Of a DNA stretch of 64,000 bases, positions 12,780 through 21,757 are shown piece after piece (positions within the stretch are counted from its first letter, which is position 1; every line of letters starts with the position of its first letter). The stretch lies in assembly GCA_024734555.1 (NCBI GenBank), contig JANPWX010019140.1, positions 562,290 to 626,289 on the forward strand. Reading direction: 5' to 3'. Source of the stretch: Trochalopteron elliotii (lineage: Eukaryota > Chordata > Aves > Passeriformes > Leiothrichidae). The translations under genes and the position numbers were made by a program. The notes beneath the pieces are model-generated. The model did no database searches and was not told the origin of the DNA. It was given only the letters and a program-made list of their open reading frames with translations.

Positions 12780-13540
12780 GATGTATGAGGTAGTATTTCA
12801 AGAGGGTCTGTCTGGGATTTAGGACTAACCAGTATTTCCATTATTTGAATATTAAGGATTCACATTTGACAGCACTTCCTGACAAATGGATTTTTGTGAG
12901 CAAGTTACAAAACACTATGCAGTAGTACACTAGGAAAAATTGATTGCAGGTTTTCAGACAAGGTATTTGTTCTTAACACTGCTCATAAACTGTGCCCAAA
13001 GCAGAAAAAGCTTCCAAAGTTGCCATATCCAAATGAAGTTTCATATTTGAGGAAGAGGGAATAATCCTTTCACTTCATGGGCTGCAGGCAAATTCTCAGC
13101 TGTTTCCCAGGAGACATGTAGATCAAGTGGAGAGTGCAGAGAAGAGCTACAAGCAGGTCAGAAGTCTAGAGAATATGACCTGTGAGGAAAGAACTGTATA
13201 TTTTATTCTTACAAAAAAACCAAAGACTATGGGAAGACATAATAACAGCTTTTAAAAATGCAAAAGAATATTGCAAATGGGAAGGTAATAATTTGTACTG
13301 TGGATAGAGCAAAAAAAATAATGTTTTTAAACTACCAGGTGGTACATTTGAGATAGACACCTAGACAGATTTTGTAATGGTGAAGATAGCTAGGAATAGC
13401 TTATCTCAGGAGGTTTCCAAATATGTCTGTCAACAACTATAAGACAGAATCAGGGATGCTTAATGACTGTGTGAAGAATGTTTAGATATAGCTGGCTTGG
13501 AACAGAAAGGTGACCTCTTATATCTTTGTTGCAATGCATG
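12780..13540 (+). mobile_element. Old CR1 LINE copy, plus strand
   Basis: The section 13041-13540 follows the CR1 order of an old lineage: 'gtggagagtgcagagaagag', then 'tctagagaatatgacctgtg', 'aagacataataacagctttt', 'gtactgtggatagagcaa', 'aaactaccaggtgg', 'gagatagacac', 'gaagatagctagga' and 'tcagggatgcttaatgac'. This is more like the CR1 type I recall from reptiles and ancient bird copies than the younger copies elsewhere in the window. The upstream part (12780-13040) has scattered resemblance to the end of the reverse transcriptase region ('gggtctgtctgggattt', then 'ttgaatattaaggatt') and is less sure. Frames are destroyed by stops and indels. Confidence 0.68.
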
Positions 13541-13575
13541 ATTGATACTTTCAAAGTTTTATATGTATTTTATTT

Positions 13576-13958
13576 TGTGTTGGTATGTTCCTTCCAAAGT
13601 CCCTTCACCCATTCCCAAACCCCCATGGTATCTCCCAGAGGGGAGCCCCTTGTGACTCACCTTGGTAACTTGAGGGGAGATCATCTCCCATTCGACCAGG
13701 TGCCCAACACCTGCCCCTTCAATTGTTCTGTTAAGTGCCCCTGTCTTGAAACACCCAACCCCTTTCCATCCATTGGCCCAAATTCTCCAGCTGCCCCAGG
13801 CTGTGTCCTGGGGTACAAAATGGTGAAGGACAGGCCAGGCTGTGCTTTTTGCACGTGGAGCTGCACTGAATAAACACCTTCCAAACCCACGGCAGAAGCC
13901 CGCTCTTCATTTCCAAGCCTTATCCACGCTGAGCCAGCTGATCTGAGGAACTCACACA
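13576..13958 (+). mobile_element. Probable solo LTR of an endogenous retrovirus
   Basis: GC-richer than its surroundings. It has an LTR layout: a possible TGTG start, a degenerate TATA-like block TACAAAA at 13814-13820, a polyadenylation signal AATAAA at 13869-13874 and a U5-like tail ending near CTCACACA. No target-site duplication was found at these edges and no retroviral coding sequence flanks it, so limits are approximate. A 115-codon frame (13526-13873) begins in the preceding CR1 tail, runs through the LTR and stops exactly in the polyadenylation hexamer. Its C-terminal half is rich in Cys and Pro, but its mixed origin argues against a real protein. Confidence 0.6.
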
Positions 13959-15524
13959 AACTGTCTTGGTTGGTCTGGGGTTTACTGCTTAGCTGGTAAA
14001 GCAGCCCCCAAGGAGAAACCACACGCACTTCTTCATCCATCTTTTTACACCTTTGCTTTCTCTTACTTGGGGAGAATCATACAGTGATACAACTGACAAT
14101 CATAACAGACCCCTCAATTTGTAAAACAGATAATAACAACGGAAAAAAAGGTACCATGATAATTTGTTTGAAATCAAGGTCTCTATAAAAATGAAATGCA
14201 AAAGTTCTATTTGCTTAAAATATTGGGATATCTTTCAAGGAATGATCTCTCCTTGAGCGATTCCCCAAATTCTTGTAATCATGAGACATCTCACAGGACA
14301 CAAAGTACACACTAAATTTATGAACAGGCATCAGATTTTGTACTGCCACGAGCATGGGCTTTTACAGAGGACACAGTTCACCCTCTTTACTGTAAGTCAG
14401 GTATCAGAAAAGAGATTTGGCCAACTACTCCTTGTACATGGTGCTTCATTTCTCTGAATGTCTTTTTACCCCACTTATTAACAACGGTAATAATGCTCAG
14501 TGTCTCCAAACTCTGTGCCATGAGCTGAAAGGTGGAAATACATCTCTCACTTCTGATGAGGAGAAAGAAGACAGTGTAGTAGTCGCGTAGTCTTTGGTTT
14601 GAGAAAACAGTAAAACTCTAGTCACCTTCCTGCCCTGGTAGAAGGCTATCCTAAAAAGACTGTTATGATGCCAATGGGTAATGTTAACAATTAATAGCTT
14701 CAAATTTAAAGCTAAGCACACTGGGTAACAAACAGTGTCTTTAATGAGTCCACTTAATGGGGTTTTCTCTACCCTAGAAAAATATCCTTCACTCCTCTGC
14801 CAAACTACTAAAACTGTAATTTAAAATCAAATACCCAACTTCTTGCTGGGTTCTCTTTAACCCCAGTATCGTGGCTTTTCCTGGGCCCACTTGTGTGCAT
14901 ACACATAAGCATATCTTGCAAACACTTACAGAATCATGGCCAATGTAGAAAGATGATGTTTAGATGTAGCATAGATATAATCGTAGTTTGGAGAGAAGTA
15001 ACTGCTAATAAGTATTTGTTAGCACAAAAACCACTGTCAGCCCCGCAAACATTTTCTGGGTCAGTAATTCACTGCTACAAACTGTGGTCTGTTTTATTCT
15101 GTTTATTCTTTTTAACTGTGCAAAGGCCTTATTTTGCCAGCAAGGGAAATTAGGGTAATCCAGTTTCCTTCTGACAGTTTTTAAAGTGTAAGGCTACTCA
15201 GCTGAGTTTTTAGACCAAGAAAACACCATAGAAATAAACCCTGTTGGTTTAACAGTGGGGATCTGTGGGTTTGGTCTGTTGTAGTGGAGTCATGGTTGGC
15301 AACAGTAAATTGGTGCTTCAATCCCTCCCCCAAAGAGAATTTTGGTTAGAAAATTTGAATTACAATTAGTTTAAATGGGAGTTGGTTAGACACTTATGGA
15401 CAGAGGAGCCATATCTTTGTCCTGGCCTTCATCTGCAACAGCAGGCATCTGCATAGAAAAAAACCCATTCCTGTTGGGAGAATGAGCAAAGACAAATAGC
15501 AAATCAAAATATTCCCTTCCTCCT
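13959..15524. other. Unassigned non-coding DNA
   Basis: Between two LTRs. I looked for a primer-binding site or retroviral gag/pol/env remnants that would link them as one provirus and saw none; the two LTRs also differ in sequence. No exon or RNA gene recognised. Confidence 0.55.
15520..15524 (+). repeat. Target-site duplication, left copy
   Basis: CTCCT directly before the LTR start, matched exactly by CTCCT at 16740-16744 directly after the LTR end. Five bases could match by chance about once in a thousand, but both copies sit exactly at TG and CA borders. Confidence 0.75.
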
Positions 15525-15629
15525 TGTCCTGGGTTGCAAGTATAAGATATGCACAAAGTATTCTATCACCATCTTCATGAATTATTGAAACCAATTGCTG
15601 AAGCAGTGTTCTTCCAGATTCCCCCTCTC

Positions 15630-15719
15630 TCTTCTGTTAAGGTGTCTTCTGTTAAGGTGTCTTCTGCTAATGAGTCTTCTGCTAACGGGTCTTTTGTGAA
15701 TGGGTCTTCTGTTAATGGC
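15630..15719 (+). repeat. Six 15-bp tandem repeats in LTR U3
   Basis: Unit TCTTCTGTTAAGGTG and variants. Units 1 and 2 are identical, units 3-6 carry one to four changes (for example GTTAATGGC in the last). It lies about 135 bp upstream of the TATA-like site, the place where retroviral U3 regions carry duplicated enhancer units. Since 15 is a multiple of three the frame stays open and gives a Ser/Val/Asn-rich peptide, which I regard as meaningless. Confidence 0.92.
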
Positions 15720-15853
15720 CTGCTGCATGACTCATAGGTAACTCCCTCCAGGAGTTATCTCTCTTTAATGGGCCATTAAGGACCCCCTGTATGACTCATT
15801 ATCCCATTGTGAGATGCTCCACCCAGGGGGAGGGCCAAGCATTCTCACCTGGA

Positions 15854-15859
15854 TATAAT
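15854..15859 (+). promoter_or_regulatory. TATA-like element of the LTR
   Basis: TATAAT within 'ggatataatctggg'. It lies downstream of the U3 repeats and upstream of the pyrimidine-rich R region. By position it is the likely promoter TATA of this LTR. Whether it is active is unknown. Confidence 0.5.
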
Positions 15860-16010
15860 CTGGGATTTGGGACAATAGGGGGGACCTTACCCACTAGATT
15901 CCCAGAGGATCAGAGCTACCAGACCTTTCTATGGGATCACGGCTTCCGTCATCCCACTCAGGTTGTATTCTGACTCTGTTAGTGGTCTTTTGTATTATTG
16001 CATCTATTTA

Positions 16011-16269
16011 TTTCATTTCATTTCATTTCATTTCATTTCATTTCATTTCATTTCATTTCATTTCATTTCATTTCATTTCATTTCATTTCATTTCATTTCA
16101 TTTCATTTCATTTCATTTCATTTCATTTCATTTCATTTCATTTCATTTCATTTCATTTCATTTCATTTCATTTCATTTCATTTCATTTCATTTCATTTCA
16201 TTTCATTTCATTTCATTTCATTTCATTTCATTTCATTTCATTTCATTTCATTTCATTTCATTTCATTTC
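16011..16269 (+). repeat. (TTTCA)n array, at least 52 units, cut by a gap
   Basis: A perfect array of the pentamer TTTCA without interruption, preceded by one TTTATTTCA variant, running straight into a gap of N. The true length is therefore unknown and at least 259 bp. It sits between the promoter and polyadenylation signal of the host LTR, so it would be in the transcribed part. The translated Ile-Ser-Phe-His-Phe pattern is an artefact of the repeat. Confidence 0.97.
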
Positions 16270-16669
16270 NNNNNNNNNNNNNNNNNNNNNNNNNNNNNNN
16301 NNNNNNNNNNNNNNNNNNNNNNNNNNNNNNNNNNNNNNNNNNNNNNNNNNNNNNNNNNNNNNNNNNNNNNNNNNNNNNNNNNNNNNNNNNNNNNNNNNNN
16401 NNNNNNNNNNNNNNNNNNNNNNNNNNNNNNNNNNNNNNNNNNNNNNNNNNNNNNNNNNNNNNNNNNNNNNNNNNNNNNNNNNNNNNNNNNNNNNNNNNNN
16501 NNNNNNNNNNNNNNNNNNNNNNNNNNNNNNNNNNNNNNNNNNNNNNNNNNNNNNNNNNNNNNNNNNNNNNNNNNNNNNNNNNNNNNNNNNNNNNNNNNNN
16601 NNNNNNNNNNNNNNNNNNNNNNNNNNNNNNNNNNNNNNNNNNNNNNNNNNNNNNNNNNNNNNNNNNNNN
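16270..16669. other. Assembly gap, 400 N
   Basis: Exactly 400 N. The round length may be a placeholder or an estimate. The left edge is inside the TTTCA array and the right edge resumes in 'tcctcttcttcctattaaa' of the same LTR, so the gap contains at least the rest of the array. Confidence 0.99.
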
Positions 16670-16681
16670 TCCTCTTCTTCC

Positions 16682-16687
16682 TATTAA
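16682..16687 (+). terminator. LTR polyadenylation signal ATTAAA
   Basis: ATTAAA about 50 bp before the LTR end, followed by a T-rich and CTG-containing stretch. This is the usual R-U5 arrangement. Confidence 0.6.
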
Positions 16688-16739
16688 ATTGTATTTCTGA
16701 CTTGAAGCCTCTCACTCGTTTTGCTTTCAAACCACTACA

Positions 16740-16744
16740 CTCCT
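16740..16744 (+). repeat. Target-site duplication, right copy
   Basis: CTCCT directly after the LTR end, partner of 15520-15524. Confidence 0.75.
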
Positions 16745-16900
16745 GCAGCCTGGAGTATACCTTCTGAAAACCTGAGAAGACAGGTGATTCCCCTAAGGGG
16801 AATACCCAAAGGGGAATCCTGTTGAAGCCAAGCGGAAATCCTCATGGACAACAAAGACAGAAGGCTAAACTTTAAAAATAAACAGATGTTACCATACTTT

Positions 16901-17075
16901 GTCTGGGTGTTTTTTTGTTCAGTTTATATTTGTTTTTTGGTTGCTTGGTTGGTTTTGGGTTTTGTTGTTGTTCTTGGATTGTTGTTTTGGAGGTTTTATT
17001 GGTTCTGTTTAGTTCATTATTTTTTTGATATGTGTGTTGTTTTTTGTTTGGTATTTGGTTTGTTGATGGAAGCTT
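16901..17075 (+). repeat. GT-rich, C- and A-poor tract
   Basis: About 175 bp made almost only of T and G, with GTT, TTTG, TGG and GTTTTT units in no fixed order. The 79-codon frame over it (16844-17083) looks like a multi-pass membrane peptide only because T/G codons encode Phe, Leu, Val, Trp and Cys. Confidence 0.85.
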
Positions 17076-20000
17076 TTAGATGAATGGGAGTATTGTGGGA
17101 AAGACCATGTAGGTTCAAGGAATTATCAGTTAGCGGGAGACCATACCTCTGAGGATAACTCCTTAAATATTTTAGAAATTAACTTATTTTTTCAAGTTTT
17201 CCTTAAAAGAAAATGAAGTAAAGAATAACTACATAATTTTTCACTGGTATATGATTACCCCTTTTGAAGATCTGTTCCTAGAAGAGCTGGCAGGTGAAGA
17301 TTTTGCTGGGAGTAGGAGGGAGTTAAAAAAAATTCAGTTGCCTTCTTAGTAGGACCATACCTACAGGATAATGTAGCTTTTACACTGGTGTACTACTGTG
17401 GGCCCTAGAGCCACTTCCACCAGTCTGTGTCTCTCCCTGCATGGAACATTGTCTATTGCTAGTGGGGGAGAAGAGTTCAGCTCTTCTAGTAGCTTAACTG
17501 TAGAAGTTCTCCTCCAGACCACAGCACATTGACCAAGGTAGTGTTTGCCTCATATGAAAATTATGATGAGTGCCAGCTGTAATACCAAGATGCCAGGAAA
17601 CTTGTCACTGCAATGTGTTCCAAGCAGCAGCCATCAGTCTCCTCCCACGAAACTGGCAATGCTCTGATGGTGATTGTCACCACTTTCACGGGAGGGTCTG
17701 CTAATTTGAACATTTCTTTGCAACACAGAGTGATGTGCTGTGGTGTTACAAACACAGGAGGCAGAGCACTTCATTTTTTTCCCCCTTCTTTTCCAAGACT
17801 CTGACCAGTGCTTGAAGAGGGCATGCAGCCCTTTTAACAAGCTAGCATTTTATAATGTGACATTGCTAATCTGCAAAGTAAACCCTTGCTAAACACCGCA
17901 TCAACTGCTCCGAAAAATGTTTATTTCTGAGTTTCAAATACTTTGCAGGTGGGTGTTTACAGACATGAAGTCTATCAAGACCAAAGCAGAAGGAGGCAGA
18001 CAATGCTTTACAAACCATCTTCAAGTATAGAAATGCTTTGCTCTTCTAAAGTTTCTCCCTTCTGAGTATCTCAGACCATTTTATAAACAAGCATTAATAT
18101 AACTTCAACTCATCTCCTGCATTGGTTATGCACTCACATTAGGCTGGGAGGCTACATAGCTAGAATAAATAAATGTTCTACAACACTGACTATGTATATG
18201 CATTAGAGATGGAAACACTCTGCTAAGCCACTTTGTTTGCTGCCATCTGAAAGCATATATACTTCAAATGTGGTATAGTTTCTCATCTCAGCCTATCCTG
18301 ATTTTTCAGACTCTGTCAGTAACAGTTCCATTCTATCACTGAGTGATATCCTCAAAAAAACCCTTGATTTTTTTGTTTTGCAAATTCCTACTAAAACATT
18401 TTGTAGTTGAAATGAGTCCCTGCTCAAGTATAGCTTTTCTATTGTCAGAAGCTAGATTCCCCATGCTTTGTCACTGAGCTGCCCTTGAAGAAAATGGTTT
18501 TGTGACCAGCTGATCAGGCTCTTTCTTCATTATCATATCAATTAAAATGTCATGTATAAATAAATGAAAGATCAAAGAAAAAGATGTTTCGGAACAGAAA
18601 GGGGATGTATAGTTTTCTATTTGAGTAATGATTTATTAATTGAAAAGATTTTCAATGGGCACCTTGAACTTCAGCCTATTGCTGACATTTTCCCACATCT
18701 GTGTAATTGTGATAAGACAATACACAGCTATCTTTGCACAGTATTTTTCTCAATAATGAGAAACCTGTAATGAACTGCAGATCTGAATACATAAGGTGTA
18801 CCACACTGTATGAGTTATTATACCTTGCTTAACACAGCAAATCAAATTCATCTGGAAGTTATCTGGTGTTCGTAGGCAAAACATTTTCATTAGGTTTCTT
18901 GGCAGCTGTTAAGGATCAGTTCTAAAAAATGAAGAAGTTCGACTTCTCTGGTTATTTTATTATATGTGGAAGATGCAGTTAAATGTACAGATTATGGAGT
19001 TTAATCCACGTAAACCCCATATACATTAAAACTACTCAGTTACATAATGTCTTTATTTAGCTCAATGAGAACTAGACATTATCTAGTGCTGTTTCTTAAT
19101 TCTTTGTAAAGAGTGGCAATTTGAAATATGACTGATGAAAGGATATTACTGTGATATGAAAAAATTAACAACATGTCATCTGATACTTCTGCTATTACGC
19201 AAAAAATATTCCCGTGTATTTTCATATCTCCCCTGGGTCTAAGAAAGAGCTTCTCTCTGCATCAGGTTTCTAAGTGCTGGGTAAGGCAATCATTCTGGCC
19301 GTGATGCATAAACATTCTGCCTATCAGCTGCAATGAGACAGCAGATAACAACTTAAAGGAAAACTAATACTCATTTTAATTTTCTTTCTTAACAGCAAGA
19401 TGTTAAGAAAATTATCAGGATGCAAAATGAACAAAAAGGGTTTCTGCTAGAAAAGCGTCATGGAAGGTTTTGTTCTAGGAAATCGTTATTTTCTGTCATC
19501 CCAACTATCAATCTCAATTCCCTTTGTTTTGGAAACATCAGTTTCAAGTACCCTGGAAGAAATTCTTGGCCATAATTGTTATTAAGAACACATTAGCTAA
19601 CAGCAATGTCAGCTCTTCTGATTTTACAAATGAAAAAGTAAAAGACAAAATAAAAACCAAAAAGAGTTTCCATTTGAAAGAGATATCTCCCAACCACTGA
19701 AGTAAGATCACTTGGAACTGCAACCACAAGAGATTTTTTGTTGTAGGCATGGTAAACACATTTTTTTTTGTTTCACTTAAGAACATCATGTGCTAAAGCA
19801 AGAGAAGTTTTTATGTCAGTGATGATAAATCTCCTTTTTTCAGTCCCATAGCAAAACATAGAAACATTCTGTTGCATGATTTCAACCACAGGGGCACAAA
19901 GGCTAACAGATTTTTCCCACAAACAGCTCTTGCAAGAAAGTTTTAATCTCTGCTGATAACTCAGAGTGTTTTGATGATTAGCACATCACTTTCAGACTGG

Positions 20001-21710
20001 CCGCCTTCTACTTGGTTTTCTGGCTTGCCGCCGCACAGGACTTTTTCTTGTGAGATAACGACATATATGTCTGGCTAGTAAAAAGAACTGACTGTCAGGC
20101 AAGTAACATTATTCATTATTTAAATTCGTTATATATTATCAATTATTTCTATATTATTAAATTATCATATTGGGGATCTTATCTTGCACCCTACCTTGCT
20201 CTTTCTTCCAACCATGAATCACTCTTTGGATTCCTTTTTTATTTAAGAAGAAGAAACTGCCCAATCAAAATATGGGATGTGCTGTGCTGAGCCCATATGA
20301 CATCTGCTGAGCAGGATGCCCTTGCCCAGCACAGATTAAGGACTAACTGTACCAAGGCATTCAGTGTCAGGTAAGAAAGAGCACTTGAGTGAGGGAGTGG
20401 CAAGAAAACACCCTGGTTTTGTGATCATTTAGAAAAAATTACCTGGTCAAAAAAAGAGTGAAGTTATTCAGATGCCCACATTTCTCTCCTAGGCTGTTTT
20501 CAGAGTGACTCTCACTTCCTGGTGACTATGCTTCTGGCAGACTTTAAGGCACAGACAGGCTAAGCACATATTTGATCTTTGCACCCACTGAATAAGAGTG
20601 ACAGGATCTCCTGAACATATATGGACTCAGGAATCCCCAGTGGTGATCAGGAATGTTCCCCAGCATTACAGATGAAATCAGAGTAAATGCCTTTTTGAAC
20701 CACAAAATCTCAGCTAATCTAAGCTATATCCTTATTTGACTGCTCAAATGAAAAGGAAAGTTTCAGATTTTTTTCCTTAAAATAACCTCTTCCTCCTTTT
20801 TCTAAACAGCCATTCAGTCACCACATCTCCTCTTGCTCCCAGACTACATGGCATAATGTTTACACTTCACCCAGCCACCAAAATTATCTATTTTCTTTTG
20901 AACTCACTTGCCTTACGTTGCCTCCTTATTTCGCAATGTTAATCACTGTGGACAGAAGTCTTGCCAGCACCATCCAGACTATTTATTTTGCCACCTGGGA
21001 TCATTGTAGTGCATTATTCTGAAATGGCTAAAGTCCACTGTGACTCACAAAATATCCTATAATAGACTTATTCTGGAAGGACTGCAATCAATATTTTCTG
21101 ATAAACAAATACTATACTGAGTTGACTTCATGGACATATTAAATTTCTTTTTTAAATAGTACTTCCACAGTGATATAATTTGAAATAAATGGTGTACAGG
21201 TATTTTTCATTGCCCAGCCTCATGGGACCATTTTTCAAAAGCTTTACACAGATAGCCTGGTAAAAATTATGAGAATTTGATGTCTGTACCTTCAAGTAGA
21301 TATAAATGCTTTCAAAATGAAGTAGTGGGATCCTGATGTAACATGATGTAACGTTTCTGAAAGTCATGTTTTGCAATGCCAATATTCCAGTGGGCTTCCC
21401 CCTTCAACCTCCCAAGGAAAATCTACTCCCTGCTGTTATGGTGAACTTCATGTAAAGTTGGACAGAATCACAAAAAAGTTTTCACAATGGACATTGTAAG
21501 GGTGAGGGGGTCTTAAGTTTTTCTCAGATAAAAAACATTCTGTCCAGATTCTGCACGGAGGAGAAGCATGTTTTTTCCCCAGGACTTAGGGTACCTCACT
21601 CACAGTTGGGTATCCCTGTGTCCTGGACCCTTTCCTCAAAATGGATATGTTGCTTGACTGCTACACGGAAATAATTCTCTTCGTTGAATTAGTAGCTGAC
21701 AAAAAGGGTG
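17076..21710. other. Unassigned non-coding DNA
   Basis: AT-rich unique sequence with no mobile element, exon or RNA gene recognised. A patch at about 19990-20060 holds several CpGs (two GCCGCC blocks and 'gataacgac') in an otherwise CpG-poor setting. AT-rich sequence at 20105-20175 is nearly all A and T. Confidence 0.55.
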
Positions 21711-21757
21711 GGGTCATCTGAATTAGGGTCATCTGAATTAGGGATTAGGGTCATCAC
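21711..21757 (+). repeat. Short tandem repeat, 15-bp unit
   Basis: Unit GGGTCATCTGAATTA occurs twice in full (21711-21725, 21726-21740), followed by a 7-bp GGGATTA and a partial third unit GGGTCATC. The TTAGGG words that appear here come from this unit and do not make a telomeric array. Confidence 0.9.

Larger units (their letters stand above)
15525..16739 (+). mobile_element. Solo LTR with TTTCA expansion and assembly gap
   Basis: Starts TGTCCTGGG and ends CACTACA, i.e. TG...CA. It is flanked by a perfect 5-bp direct repeat CTCCT (15520-15524 and 16740-16744), which fits a target-site duplication. Inside are six 15-bp repeats (15630-15719) in the U3 position, a TATA-like TATAAT at 15854-15859, and an ATTAAA polyadenylation signal at 16682-16687. 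Between the TATA-like site and that signal lie the TTTCA array and 400 N. The sequence resembles a songbird LTR family that I recall. There is no retroviral coding sequence, so it is a solo LTR. The long frames through it are only repeat and N. Confidence 0.88.

Noticed and set aside
16011..16269. CRISPR-like regular array
   Set aside because: A pure 5-bp unit with no spacers, in vertebrate DNA. It is a microsatellite.
13576..16739. The two neighbouring plus-strand LTRs as ends of one provirus
   Set aside because: Their sequences differ and the DNA between them shows no primer-binding site or retroviral gene; the second has its own target duplication.
15931..16767. Long plus-strand open frames of 229-278 codons with a repeating Ile-Ser-Phe-His-Phe pattern
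   Set aside because: They are the TTTCA repeat and the N gap in translation. All three frames stay open because the pentamer lacks a stop in any phase.
16844..17083. Apparent multi-pass membrane peptide of 79 residues
   Set aside because: T/G-rich low-complexity DNA always gives Phe, Leu, Val, Trp and Cys; no transcript or start context supports it.
21711..21757. TTAGGG words suggesting an interstitial telomeric repeat
   Set aside because: They belong to a 15-bp tandem unit and are not consecutive hexamers.
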